The notes below the pieces were generated by a model that saw only the letters and a list, made by a program, of their open reading frames with translations, did no database searches and was not told the DNA's origin. From Colletes latitarsis (taxonomy: Eukaryota; Arthropoda; Insecta; Hymenoptera; Colletidae): DNA of 64,000 nt. This document shows positions 22,517 to 37,500 of the stretch, piece by piece. Position 1 is the first letter of the stretch. The number at the start of each line of letters is the position of its first letter. The position numbers were made by a program, and so were the translations under genes. The stretch is from the NCBI RefSeq assembly GCF_051014445.1, contig NW_027488367.1:27699501-27763500 (forward strand). Direction: 5' to 3'.

Positions 22517-25500
22517 ATCACGTAGTAATGTGGGACCACACTGAAACAGTCAATTAAACCTGGTTTCGATCAATATTTTAGAGAATAATTCATGTTAGGT
22601 CTAGGTTAGGTCTGGGATTTGCTCTCATCAGGCTCATTCTTTCGCATATTTCTCATACATGTAGAACAGATCCTGGGTTTTTTCTGTTCTGGATCACGTA
22701 GTAATGTGGGACCACACTGAAACAATCAATTAAACCTGGTCTTGATAAATATTTTAGAGGATAACGCATGTTAGGTCTGGGTTAGGTCTAGGATTTGCCA
22801 TCATCAGGCTCATACATTCGCATATTGCTCATACTTCATGGCTAGATCCTGGGCTGTTTCTGGATTGTATCACGTAGTAATGTGGTACCACGCTGAAACA
22901 GTCAATTAAACCTGGTTTCGATCAATATCTTAGAGGATAACGCAAGTTAGGTCTGGGATAGGTCTGGGATTTGCCCTCATCAGGCTTACTTTTGCGTTTT
23001 TCACATAGTTGTTGAACAGATCCTGGGCTGTTTCTGGATTGTATCACGTAGTAATGTGGCACCACACTGAAATAATCAATTAAACCTGGTCTTGATAAAT
23101 ATTTTAGAGGATAACGCATGTTAGGTCTGGGTTAGGTCTAGGATTTGCCATCATCAGGCTCATACTTTCGCATATTGCTCATACTTCATGGCTAGATCCT
23201 GGGCTGTTTCTGGATTGTATCACGTAGTAATGTGGGACCACACTGAAACAATCAATTAAACCTGGTCTTGATAAATATTTTAGAGGATAACGCATGTTAG
23301 GTCTGGGTTAGGTCTAGGATTTGCCCTCATCAGGCTCATACTTTCGCATATTTCTCATACTTGATGGCTAGATCCTGGGCTTTTTATGGATTGCATCACG
23401 TAGTAATGAAGTACAACACTGAAACAGTCAATTAAACCTGGTTTCGATCAATATTTTAGAGAATAATTCATGTTAGGTCTAGGTTAGGTCTGGGATTTGC
23501 TCTCATCAGGCTCATTCTTTCGCATATTTCTCATACTTGGTGGCTAGATCCTGGGCTTTTTCTGGATCGCATCACGTAGTATTGAAGTACAACACTGAAA
23601 CAGTCAATTAAACCTGGTTTCGATCAATATTTTAGAGGATAACGCAAGTTAGGACTGGGATAGGTCTGGGATTTGCCCTCATCAGGCTCATACTTTCGCG
23701 TTTTTCACATACTTGTTGAGCAGATCCTGGGTTTTTTCTGGTGTGGATCACGTAGTAGTGTGGTACCACACTGAAACAGTCCATTAAACCTGGTTTGGAT
23801 GAATAGTTTAGAGGATAACGCATGTTAGGTCTAGGTTAGGTCTGGGATTTTCACTCATCAGACTCATACTTTCGCATTCTTCACATACTTGTTGAACGGA
23901 TCCTGGGTTTTTTCTGGTGTGGATCGCGTAGTAATGTGGTACCACACTGAAACATTCAATTAAACCTAGTCTTGATAAATATTTTAGAGGATAACGCTTG
24001 TTAGGTCTGGGTTAGGTCTAGGATTTGCCCTCATCATGCTTCTACTTTCGCAATATTTCTCATACTTCATGGCTAGATCCTGGGCTGTTTCTGGATTGTA
24101 TCACGTAGTAAAGTGGTACCACGCTGAAACAGTCAATTAAACCTGGTTTCGATCAATACTTTAGAGGATAACGCATGTTAGGTCTGGGATAGATCTAGGA
24201 TTTGCCCTCATCAGGCTCTTACTTTCGCACATTTCTCATACTTCATGGCTAGATGCTGGGCTATTTCTGGATTGGATCACATAGTAAAGTGGTACCACAC
24301 TGAAACATTCTATGAAACATGGTCTGGATAAATATTTTAGAGGATAACGCAAGTTAGGACTGGGATAGGTCTGGGATTTGCCCTAATCAGACTCATACTT
24401 TCGCACACTTCACATACTCGTTGAACTGATCCTGGGTTATTTTCTGGTTTAGATCACATAGTAATGTGGTGCCACACTGAAACAGTCGATTAAACCAGGT
24501 TTCGATCAATATTTTTGAGGATAACGCATGTTAGGTCTGGGTTAGGTCTGGGATTTGCACTCATCAGGCTCATTCTTTCGCATATTTCTCATACTTGATG
24601 GCTAGATCCAGGGCTTTTTCTGGATCGCATCACGTGGTAATGAAGTACAACACTGAAACAGTCAATTAAACCAGGTTTCCATCAATATTTTAGAGGATAA
24701 CGCATGTTAGGTCTAGGTTAGGTCTGGGATTTTCACTCATCAGACTCATACTTTCGCATATTTCTCATACTTCATGGCTGGATCCTGGGCTGTTTCTGGA
24801 TTGTATCCCGTAGTAATGTGGGGCCACACTGAAACAATCAATTAAACCTGGTCTTGATAAATATTTTAGTGTATAGCGCATGTTAGGTCTGGGATAGGTC
24901 TGCGATTTGCCCTAATCAGACTCATACTTTCGCACACTTCACATACTTGTTGAACGGATCCTGGGATTTTTCTGGTTTGGATCACGTAGTAATGTGGTAC
25001 CGCACTGAAACAGTCGACTAAACCTGGTTTCGATCAATATTTTAGAGGATAACACAAGTTAGGTCTGGGATAGGTCTGGGATTTGACCTCATCAGACTCA
25101 TACTTTCGCGTTTTTCACATACTTGTTGAACAGATCCTGGGTTTTTTCTGGTTTGGATCACGTAGTACTGTGGTACCACACTGAAACAGTCGATTAAACC
25201 AGGTTTCGATCAATATTTTTGAGGATAACGCATGTTAGGTCTAGGTTAGGTCTGGGATTTGCTCTCATCAGGCTCATTCTTTCGCATATTTCTCATACTT
25301 GATGGCTAGATCCTGGTCTTATTCTGGATTGCATCACGTAGTAATGTGGGACCACACTGAAACAGTCAATTAAACCTGGTTTCGATCAATATTTTAGAGA
25401 ATAATTCATGTTAGGTCTAGGTTAGGTCTGGGATTTTCACTCATCAGACTCATACTTTCGCATTCTTCACATACTTGTTGAACGGGTCCTGGCTTTTTTC

Positions 25501-28500
25501 TGGTTTGGATCACGTAGTAATGTGGTACCACACTGAAACAATCAATTAAACATGATCTTGATAAATATTTTAGAGGATAACGCATGTTAGGTCCGGGTTA
25601 GGTCTAGGATTTGCTCTCATCAGGCTCATACTTTCGCATATTTCTCATACTTCATGGCTAGATCCTGGGCTGTTTCTGGATTGTATCACGTAGTAATGTG
25701 GTACCACGCTGAAACGGTCAATTAAACCTGGTTTCGATCAATATTTTAGAGGATAACGCAAGTTAGGTCTGGGATAGGTCTAGGATTTGCCCTCATCAGG
25801 CTCTTACTTTCGCATATTTCTCATACTTCATGGCTAGATCCTGGGCTATTTATGGATTGGATCACGTAGTAAAGTGGTACCACACTGAAACATTCAATGA
25901 AACCTGGTCTGGATAAAAATTTTAGAGGATAACGCATCTTAGGTCTGGGTTAGGTCTAAGATTTGCCCTCGTCAGGCTCACAGTTTAGCGTTTTTCACAT
26001 ACTTCTAAAACAGATCCTGGGCTTTCTCTGGTTTGGATCACGAAGTAGTGTGGTACCACACTGAAACAGTCCACTAAACCTGGTTTCGCTCAATATTTTA
26101 GAGGATAACGCATGTTAGGTCTAGGTTAGGTCTAGGATTTGCCCTCATCAGGCTCATACTTTCGCATATTTCTCATACTTCATGGCTAGATCCTGGGCTG
26201 TTTCTGTATTGTATCACGTAGTAATGTGGTACCACGCTGAAACAGTCGATTAAACCTGGTTTCGATCAATATTTTAGAGGATAGCACAAGTTAAGTCTGG
26301 GATAGGTCAGGGATTTGAACTCATCAGACTCATACTTTCGCGTTTTTCACATACTTGTTGAACAGATCCTGGGTTATTTTCTCGTTTTGATCACATAGTA
26401 ATATGGTACCACACAGAAACAGTCGATTAAACCAGGCTTCGATCAATATTTTTGAGGATAACGCATGTTAGGTCTAGGTTAGGCCTGGGATTTTCACTCA
26501 TCGGACTCATACTTTCGCATTCTTCACATACTTGTTGAACGGATCCTTGGTTTTTTCTGGTTTGGATCACGTAGTAATGTGGGACCACACTGAAGCAGTC
26601 AATTAAACCTGGTTTCGATCAATATTTTAGAGAATAATCCATGTCAGGTCTAGGTTAGGTCTGGGATTTGCTCTCATCAGGCTCATTCTTTCGCATATTT
26701 CTCATACTTGATGGCTAGATCCTGGGCTTTTTCTGGTTTGGATCACGTAGTAATGTGGGACCACACTGAAACAATCAATTAAACCTGGTCTTGATAAATA
26801 TTTTAGAGGATAACGCATGCTAGGTCTGTGTTAGGATTAGGATTTGCCCTCAACAGGCTCATACTTTCGCATATTTCTCATACTTGATGGCTAGATCCTG
26901 GGTTTTTTCTGGTTTGGATCACGTAGTAATGTGGTACCACACTGAAACAGTCGATTAAACCTGGTTTCGATCAATATTTTAGAGGATAACGCAAGTTAAG
27001 TCTGGGATTGGTCTGGGATTTGACCTCATCAGACTCATACTTTCGCACACTTCACATACTCGTTGAACAGATCCTGGGTTATTTTCTGGTTGGGATCACA
27101 TAGTAATGTGGTACCACACTGAAACAGTCGATTAAACTAGGTTTCGATCAATATTATTGAGGATAACGCATGTTAGGTCTAGGTCAGGCCTGGGATTTTC
27201 ACTCACCAGACTCATACTTTCGCATTCTTCACATACTTGTTGAACGGATCCTGGGTTTTTTCTGGTTTGGATCACGTAGTAATGAAGTACCACACTGACA
27301 CGGTCAATTAAACCTGGTTTCGATCAATATTTTAGAGGATAAGGCAAGTTATGTCTGGGATGGGTCTGTGATTTGCCCTCATCAGGCTCATACTTTCGCA
27401 TTCTTCACATACTTGTTGAACTGATCCTGGGTTTTTTCAGGTTTGGATCACGTAGTAATGTGGTACCACACTGAAACGGTCAATTAAACCTGGTACCGAT
27501 CAATATTTTAGAGGATAACGCAAGTTAGGTCTGGGATAGGTCTGGGATTTGACCTCATCAGACTCAAGCTTTCGCACACTACACATACTCGTTGAACAGA
27601 TCCTGGGTTATTTTCAGGTTTGGATCACATAGTAATGTGGTACCACACTGAAACAGTCGATTAAACCAGGTTTCGATCAATATTTTAGAGGAGAACGCAT
27701 GTTAGGTCTAGGTTAGGCCTGGGATTTTCACTCATCACACTCATACTTTCGCATTCTTCACATTCTTGTTGAACGGATCCTGGGTTTTTTCTGGTTTGGA
27801 TCACGTAGTAATGTGGTACCACACTTAAACAGTCAATTAAACCTGGTTTCGATCAATATTTTAGAGAATAATTCATGTTAGGTCTAGGTTAGGTCTGGGA
27901 TTTGCTCTCATCAGGCTCATTCTTTCGCATATTTCTCATACTTCATGGCTAGATCCTGGGCTGTTTCTGGATTGTATCACGTAGTAATGTGGTACCACGC
28001 TGAAACAGTCAATTAAACCTGGTTTCGATCAATATTTTAGAGAATAACGCAAGTTAGGTCTGGGATAGGTCTAGGATTTGCCCTCATCAGGCTCTTACTT
28101 TCGCATATTTCTCATACCTCATGGCTAGATCCTGGGCTATTTCTGGATTGGATCACGTAGTAAAGTGGTACCACACTGAAACAGTCGATTAAACCAGGTT
28201 TCGATCAATATTTTAGAGGATAACGCATGTTAGGTCTAGGTTAGGCCTGGGATTTTCACTCATCAGACTCATACTTTCGCATTCTTCACATACTTGTTGA
28301 ACGGATCCTGGGTTTTTTCTGGTTTGGATCACGTAGTAATGTGGTACCACACTGAAACGGTCAATTAAACCTGGTTTCGATCAATATTTTAGAGGATAAC
28401 GCAAGTTAGGTCTGGGATAGGTCTGGGATTTGCCCTCATCAGGCTCATACTTTCGCATTCTTCACATACTTGTTGAACTGATCCTGGGTTTTTTCTGGTT

Positions 28501-31500
28501 TGGATCACGTAGTAATGTGGTACCACACTGAAACAGTCGATTAAATCTGGTTTCGATCAATATTTTAGAGGATAACGCAACTTAAGTCTGGGAATGGTCC
28601 GGGATTTGACCTCATCAGACTCATACTTTCGCACACTTCACATACTCGTTGAACAGATCCTGGGTTATTTTCTGGTTTGGATCACATAGTAATGTGGTAC
28701 CTCACTGAAACAGTCGATTAAACCAGGTTTCGATCAATATTTTTGAGGATAACGCATGTTAGGTCTAGGTTAGGCCTGGGATTTGACCTCATCAGACTCA
28801 TACTTTCGCATTCTTCACATACTTGTTGAACGGATTCTGGGTTTTTTCTGGTTTGGTTCACGTAGTAATGTGGGACAACACTGAAACAGTCAATTAAACC
28901 TGGTTTCGATCAATATTTTAAAGAATAATTCATGTTAGGTCTAGGTTAGGTCTGGGATTTGCTCTCATCAGGCTCATTGTTTCGCATATTTCTCATACTT
29001 GATGGCTAGATCCTGGGCTTTTTCTGGATTGCATCACGTAGTAATGAAGTACAACACTGAAACAGTCAACTAAACCTGGTTTCGATCAATATTTTAGAGA
29101 ATAATTCATGTTAGGTCTAGGTTAGGTCTGGGATTTGCTCTCGTCAGGCTCATTCTTTCGCATATTTCTCATACTTGATGGCTAGATCCAGGTCTTTTTC
29201 TGGATTGCATCACGTAGTAATGAAGTACAACACTGAAATAGTCAATTAAACCTGGTTTCGATCAATATTTTAGAGAATAATTCATGTTAGGTTTGGGTTA
29301 GGTCTAGGATTTGCCCTCATCAGGCTCATACTTTCGCATATTTCTCATACTTCATGGCTAGATCCTGGACTGTTTCTGGATTGTGTCACGTAGTAATGTG
29401 GTACCACGCTGAAACAGTCGATTAAACCTGGTTTCCATCAATATTTTAGAGGGCAACGCAAGTTAGGTCTAGGTAAGGCCTGAGATTTTCACTGATCAGA
29501 CTCATACTTTCGCATTCTTCACATACTTGTAGAACGGATCCAGGGTTTTTTCTGGTTTTGATCACGTAGTAATGAGGTACCACAATGAAACATTCAATTA
29601 AACCTGGTCTTGATAAAAATTTTACAGAATAACGCATGTTAGGTCTGGGTTAGGTCTAGGATTTGCCCTCATCAGGCTCATACTTTCGCATATTTCTCAT
29701 ACTTCATGGCTAGATCCTGGGCTATTTCAGGATTGGATCACGTAGTAATGTGGTACCACACTGAAACAGTCAATTAAACCTGGTTTCGATCAATATTTTG
29801 GAGAATAATTCATGTTAGGTCTAGGTTAGGTCTGGGATTTGCTCTCATCAGGCTCATTCTTTCGCATATTTTTCATACATGTAGAACAGATCCTGGGTTT
29901 TTTCTGTTTTGGATCACGTAGTAATGAAGTACAACACTGAAACAGTCAATTAAACCTGGTTTCCATCAATATATTACGGAATAACGCATGTTAGGTCTGG
30001 GTTAGGTCTAGGATTTGCCCTCATCAGGCTCATTCTTTCGCATATTTCTCATACTTCATGGCTAGATCCTGGGCTTTTTCTGGATTGCATCACGTAGTAA
30101 TGAAGTACAACACTGAAACAGTCAACTAAACCTGGTTTCGATCAATATTTTAGAGAATAATTCATGTTAGGTCTAGGTTAGGTCTGGGATTTGCTCTTAT
30201 CAGGCTCATTCTTTCGCATATTTCTCATACTTGATGGCTAGATCCTGGTCTTTTTCTGGATTGCATCACGTAGTAATGAAGAACAACACTGAAACAGTCA
30301 ATTAAACCTGGTTTCGATCAATATTTTAGAGAATAATTCTTGTTAGGTTTGGGTTAGGTCTAGGATTTGCCCTCATCAGGCTCATACTTTCGCATATTTC
30401 TCATACTTCATGGCTAGATCCTGGGCTGTTTCTGGATTGTATCACGTAGTAATGTGGTACCACGCTGAAACAGTCGATTAAACCTGGTTTCGATCAATAT
30501 TTTAGAGGATAACGCAAGTTATGTCTGGGATAGGTCTGGGATTTGACCTCATCAGACTCATACTTTCGCATTCTTCACATACTTGTTGAACGGATCCTGG
30601 GTTTTTTCTGGTGTGGATCACGTAGTAATGTGGGACCACACTGAAACAGTCGACTAAACCTGGTTTCGATCAATATTTTAGAGGATAACACATGTTATGT
30701 CTAGGTTAGGCCTGGGATTTTCCCTCATCTGACTCATACTTTCGCACACTTGACATACTCGTTGATCAGATCCTGGGTTTTTTTCTGGTTTGGATCACGT
30801 AGTAGTGTGGTACCACACTGAAACAGTCCATTAAACTTGGTTGCGATCAATATTCTAGAGGATAGCGCATGTTAGGTCTGGGTTAGGTCTAGGATTTGCC
30901 CTCATCAGGCTCATTCTTTCGCATATTTCTCAAACTTGTTGGCTAGATCCTGGGCTTTTTCTGGATTGCATCACGTAGTAATGTGGCACCACACTGAAAC
31001 ATTCAATTGAACCTGGTCTTGATAAATATTTTAGAGGATAACGCATGTTAGGTCTGGGTTAGGTCTAGGATTTGCCCACATCAGACTCATACTTTCGCAT
31101 TCTACACATACTTGTTGAACGGATCCTGGGTTTTTTCTGGTTTGGATCACGTAGTAATGTGGGACCACACTGAAACAGTCAATTAAACCTGGTTTCGATC
31201 AATATTTTAGAGAATAATTCATGTTAGGTCTAGGTTAGGTCTGGGATTTGCTCTTATCAGGCTCATTCTTTCGCATATTTCTCATACTTGATGGCTAGAT
31301 CCTGGGCTTTTTCTGGATTGCATAACGTAGTAATGAAGTACAACACTGAAATAGTCAATTAAACCTGGTTTCCATCAATATTTTAGAGGACAACGCATGT
31401 TAGGTCTAGGTTAGGCCTGGGATTTGCCCTCATCAGGGTCATACTTTCGCAGTTTTAACATACATGTTGACCTGATCGAGGGTTTTTTCTGCTTTGGAAC

Positions 31501-32413
31501 ACGTAGTAATGTGGGACCACACTGAAACAGTCAATTAAACCTGGTTTCGATCAATATTTTAGAGAATAATTCATGTTAGGTCTAGGTTAGGTCTCGGATT
31601 TGCTCTTATCAGGCTCATTCTTTCGCATATTTCTCATACTTCATGGCTAGATCCTGGGCTTTTTCTGGATCGCATCACGTAGTAATGAAGTACAACACTG
31701 AAACAGTCAATTAAACCAGGTTTCCATCAATATTTTAGAGGATAACGCATGTTAGGTCAAGGTTAGGTCTGGGATTTTCACTCATCAGACTCATACTTTC
31801 GCATTTTTCACATACTTGTTGAACGGATCCTGGGTCTTTTCTGGTTTGGATCACGTAGTAATGTGGTACCACACTGAAACATTCAATTAAACCTGGTCTT
31901 GATAAATATTTTAGAGGATAACGCATGTTAGGTTTGGGTTTGGTCTAGGATTTGCCCTCATCAGGCTCATACTTTCGCATATTTCTCATACTTCATGGCT
32001 AGATCCTGGGCTATTTCTGGATTGGATCACGTAGTAATGTGGTACCACACTGAAACTGTCAATTAAACCTGGTTTCGATCAATATTTTAGAGAATAATTC
32101 ATGTTAGGTCTAGGTTAGGTCTGGGATTTGCTCTCATCAGGCTCATTCTTTCGCATATTTTTCATACATGTAGAACAGATCCTGGGTTTTTTCTGTTTTG
32201 GATCACGTAGTAATGAAGTACAACACTGAAACAGTCAATTAAACCTGGTTTCGATCAATATTTTAGAGAATAATTCATGTTAGGTCTAGGTTAGGTCTGG
32301 GATTTGCTCTTATCAGGCTCATTCTTTCGCATATTTCTCATACTTGATGGCTAGATCCTGGGCTTTTTCTGGATTGCATAACGTAGTAATGAAGTACAAC
32401 ACTGAAATAGTCA
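22517..32413. repeat. 176-bp satellite array, mixed monomers
   Basis: About 56 monomers of both main classes. It includes one source segment, 22905-25238, that reappears at 32414-34575. Monomers with AATAATTCATG at the start and GAAGTACAAC in place of the dyad are common here. No gene, RNA or second mobile element was seen. Confidence 0.95.
22905..25238. repeat. Long satellite segment duplicated at 32414-34575
   Basis: Offset is 9,509-9,511 bp at the start. Shared private variants are GCAATATTTCTC, TGCTTCTACTTTCG, GTGTGGATC and TTTAGTGKATAGCGC. A 2-bp loss at about 22986 in this copy accounts for the offset change. Confidence 0.85.
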
Positions 32414-34575
32414 ATTAAACCTGGTTTCGATCAATATTTTAGAGGATAACGGAAGTTAGGTCTGGGATAGGTCTGGGATTTGCCCTCATCAGGCTCATAC
32501 TTTTGCGTTTTTCACATAGTTGTTGAACAGATCCTGGGCTGTTTCTGGATTGTATCACGTAGTAATGTGGCACCACACTGAAATAATCAATTAAACCTGG
32601 TCTTGATAAATATTTTAGAGGATAACGCATGTTAGGTCTGGGTTAGGTCTAGGATTTGCCATCATCAGGCTCATACTTTCGCATATTGCTCATACTTCAT
32701 GGCTAGATCCTGGGCTGTTTCTGGATTGTATCACGTAGTAATGTGGGACCACACTGAAACAATCAATTAAACCTGGTCTTGATAAATATTTTAGAGGATA
32801 ACGCATGTTAGGTCTGGGTTAGGTCTAGGATTTGCCCTCATCAGGCTCATACTTTCGCATATTTCTCATACTTGATGGCTAGATCCTGGGCTTTTTATGG
32901 ATTGCATCACGTAGTAATGAAGTACAACACTGAAACAGTCAATTAAACCTGGTTTCGATCAATATTTTAGAGAATAATTCATGTTAGGTCTAGGTTAGGT
33001 CTGGGATTTGCTCTCATCAGGCTCATTCTTTCGCATATTTCTCATACTTGGTGGCTAGATCCTGGGCTTTTTCTGGATCGCATCACGTAGTATTGAAGTA
33101 CAACACTGAAACAGTCAATTAAACCTGGTTTCGATCAATATTTTAGAGGATAACGCAAGTTAGGACTGGGATAGGTCTGGGATTTGCCCTCATCAGGCTC
33201 ATACTTTCGCGTTTTTCACATACTTGTTGAGCAGATCCTGGGTTTTTTCTGGTGTGGATCACGTAGTAGTGTGGTACCACACTGAAACAGTCCATTAAAC
33301 CTGGTTTGGATGAATAGTTTAGAGGATAACGCATGTTAGGTCTAGGTTAGGTCTGGGATTTTCACTCATCAGACTCATACTTTCGCATTCTTCACATACT
33401 TGTTGAACGGATCCTGGGTTTTTTCTGGTGTGGATCGCGTAGTAATGTGGTACCACACTGAAACATTCAAATTAAACCTAGTCTTGATAAATATTTTAGA
33501 GGATAACGCTTGTTAGGTCTGGGTTAGGTCTAGGATTTGCCCTCATCATGCTTCTACTTTCGCAATATTTCTCATACTTCATGGCTAGATCCTGGGCTGT
33601 TTCTGGATTGTATCACGTAGTAAAGTGGTACCACGCTGAAACAGTCAATTAAACCTGGTTTCGATCAATACTTTAGAGGATAACGCATGTTAGGTCTGGG
33701 ATAGATCTAGGATTTGCCCTCATCATGCTTCTACTTTCGCAATATTTCTCATACTTCATGGCTAGATCCTGGGCTGTTTCTGGATTGTATCACGTAGTAA
33801 AGTGGTACCACGCTGAAACAGTCAATTAAACCTGGTTTCGATCAATACTTTAGAGGATAACGCATGTTAGGTCTGGGATAGATCTAGGATTTGCCCTTAT
33901 CAGGCTCTTACTTTCGCACATTTCTCATACTTGATGGCTAGATCCTGGGCTTTTTCTGGATCGCATCACGTGGTAATGAAGTACAACACTGAAACAGTCA
34001 ATTAAACCAGGTTTCCATCAATATTTTAGAGGATAACGCATGTTAGGTCTAGGTTAGGTCTGGGATTTTCACTCATCAGACTCATACTTTCGCATATTTC
34101 TCATACTTCATGGCTGGATCCTGGGCTGTTTCTGGATTGTATCCCGTAGTAATGTGGGGCCACACTGAAACAATCAATTAAACCTGGTCTTGATAAATAT
34201 TTTAGTGGATAGCGCATGTTAGGTCTGGGATAGGTCTGCGATTTGCCCTAATCAGACTCATACTTTCGCACACTTCACATACTTGTTGAACGGATCCTGG
34301 GATTTTTCTGGTTTGGATCACGTAGTAATGTGGTACCGCACTGAAACAGTCGACTAAACCTGGTTTCGATCAATATTTTAGAGGATAACACAAGTTAGGT
34401 CTGGGATAGGTCTGGGATTTGACCTCATCAGACTCATACTTTCGCGTTTTTCACATACTTGTTGAACAGATCCTGGGTTTTTTCTGGTTTGGATCACGTA
34501 GTACTGTGGTACCACACTGAAACAGTCGATTAAACCAGGTTTCGATCAATATTTTTGAGGATAACGCATGTTAGG
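32414..34575. repeat. Second copy of the 22.9-25.2 kb segment, rearranged
   Basis: Relative to 22905-25238 it carries one extra A near 33470, a perfect extra monomer (33541-33717 repeated at 33718-33894) and the loss of about two monomers after 33925. This gives a readable history of small duplications and deletions since the copies separated. Confidence 0.83.
33541..33894. repeat. Perfect tandem duplication of a single monomer
   Basis: A 177-bp monomer, one base longer than usual because of GCAATATTTC, occurs twice in a row with no difference that I can see. The related locus near 24010 has it once. It is a minimal, very recent unequal-exchange event. Confidence 0.87.
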
Positions 34576-37500
34576 TCTGGGTTAGGTCTAGGATTTGCTC
34601 TCGTCAGGCTCATACTTTCGCATATTTCTCATACCTCATGGCTGGATCCTGGGCTGTTTCTGGATTGTATCACGTAGTAATGTGGTACCACGCTGAAACA
34701 GTCAATTAAACCAGGTTTCGATGAATATTTTTGAGGATAACGCATGTTAGGTCTGGGTTAGGTCTAGGATTTGCTCTCGTCAGGCTCATACTTTCGCATA
34801 TTTCTCATACCTCATGGCTGGATCCTGGGCTGTTTCTGGATTGTATCACGTAGTAATGTGGTACCACGCTGAAACTGTCAATTAAACCTGGTTTCGATCA
34901 ATATTTTAGAGAATAATTCATGTTATGTCTAGGTTAGGTCTAGGATTTACTCTCATCAGGCTCATTCTTTCGCATATTACTCACACTTGATGGCTAGATC
35001 CTGGGCTTTTTCTGGATTGGATCACGTAGTAATGTGGGACCACACTGAAACAATCAAATAAACCTCGTCTTGATAAATATTTTAGAGGATAGCGCATGTT
35101 AGGTCTGGGGTAGGTCTGGGATTTGCCCTAATCAGACTCATACTTTCGCACACTTCACATACTCGTTGAACTGATCCTGGGTTATTTTCTGGTTTGGATC
35201 ACATAGAAGTGTGGTACCACACTGAAACAGTCGATTAAACCAGGTTTCGATCAATATTTTTGAGGATAACGCATGTTAGGTTTGGGTTAGGTCTAGGATT
35301 TGCTCTCGTCAGGCTCATACTTTCGCATATTTCTCATACTTCATGGCTAGATCCTGGGCTATTTCTGGATTGGATCACGTAGTAATGTGGTACCACACTG
35401 AAACATTCAATTAAACCTGGTCTTGATAAATATTTTAGAGGATAACGCATGTTAGGTTTGAGTTAGGTCTAGGATTTGCCCTCATCAGGCTGATACTTTC
35501 GCATATTTCTCATACTTCATGGATAGATCCTGGGCTGTTTCTGGATTGTATTACGTAGTAATGTGGTACCACGCTGAAACAGTCAATTAAACCTGGTTTC
35601 GATCAATATTTTAGAGGATAACGCAAATTAGGTCTGGGATAGGTCTGGGATTCGCCCTAATCAGGCTCATACTTTCACGTTTTTCACGTACTTGTTGAGC
35701 AGATCCTGGGTTTTTTCTGGTGTGGATCACGTAGTAGTGTGGTACCACACTGAAACAGTCCATTAAACCTGGTTTGGATCAATAGTTTAGAGGATAACGC
35801 GTGTTAGGTCTAGGTTAGGTCTGGGATTTTCACTCATCAGACTCATACTTTCGCATTCTTCACATACTTGTTGAACGGATCCTGGGTTTTTTCTGGTGTG
35901 GATCCCGTAGTAATGTGGTACCACACTGAAACATTCAATTAAACCTAGTCTTGATAAATATTTTAGAGGATAACGCATGTTAGGTCTGAGTTAGGTCTAG
36001 GATTTGCCCTCATCATGCTTCTACTTTCGCAATATTTCTCATACTTCATGGCTAGATCCTGGGCTGTTTCTGGATTGTATCACGTAGTAAAGTGGTACCA
36101 CGCTGAAACAGTCAATTAAACCTGGTTTCGATCAATACTTTAGAGGATAACGCATGTTAGGTCTGGGATAGATCTAGGATTTGCCCTCATCAGGCTCTTA
36201 CTTTCGCATATTTCTCATACTTCATGGCTAGATGCTGGGCTATTTCTGGATTGGATCACGTAGTAATGTGGTACCACACTGAAACTGTCAATTAAACCTG
36301 GTTTCCATCAATATTTTAGAGGATAACGCATGTTAGGTCTAGGTTAGGTCTGGGATTTTCACTCATCAGACTCATACTTTCGCATTTTTCACATACTTGT
36401 TGAACGGATCCTGGGTCTTTTCTGGTTTGGATCACGTAGTAATGTGGTACCACACTGAAACATTCAATTAAACCTGGTCTTGATAAATATTTTAGAGGAT
36501 AACGCATGTTAGGTTTGGGTTTGGTCTAGGATTTGCCCTCATCAGGCTCATACTTTCGCATATTTCTCATACTTCATGGCTAGATCCTGGGCTATTTCTG
36601 GATTGGATCACGTAGTAATGTGGTACCACACTGAAACTGTCAATTAAACCTGGTTTCGATCAATATTTTAGAGAATAATTCATGTTAGGTCTAGGTTAGG
36701 TCTGGGATTTGCTCTCATCAGGCTCATTCTTTCGCATATTTCTCATACATGTAGAACAGATCCTGGGTTTTTTCTGTTTTGGATCACGTAGTAATGTGGG
36801 ACCACACTGAAACAATCAATTAAACCTGGTCTTGATAAATATTTTGGAGGAGAACGCATGTTAGGTCTGGGTTAGGTCTAGGATTTGCCATCATCAGGCT
36901 CATACATTCGCATATTGCTCATACTTCATGGCTAGATCCTGGGCTGTTTCTGGATTGTATCACGTAGTAATGTGGTACCACGCTGAAACAGTCAATTAAA
37001 CCTGGTTTCGATCAATATCTTAGAGGATAACGCAAGTTAGGTCTGGGATAGGTCTGGGATTTGCCCTCATCAGGCTCATACTTTTGCGTTTTTCACATAC
37101 TTGTTGAACAGATCCTGGGCTGTTTCTGGATTGTATCACGTAGTAATGTGGCACCACACTGAAATAATCAATTAAACCTGGTCTTGATAAATATTTTAGA
37201 GGAGAACGCATGTTAGGTCTGGGTTAGGTCTAGGATTTGCCATCATCAGGCTCATACTTTCGCATATTTCTCATACTTGATGGCTAGATCCTGGGCTTTT
37301 TATGGATTGCATCACGTAGTAATGAAGTACAACACTGAAACAGTCAATTAAACCTGGTTTCGATCAATATTTTAAAGGATAACGTTAGTTAGGACTGGGA
37401 TAGGTCTGGGATTTGCCCTCATCAGGCTCATACTTTCGCGTTTTTCACATACTTGTTGAGCGGATCCTGGGTTTTTTCTGGTGTGGATCACGTAGTAGTG

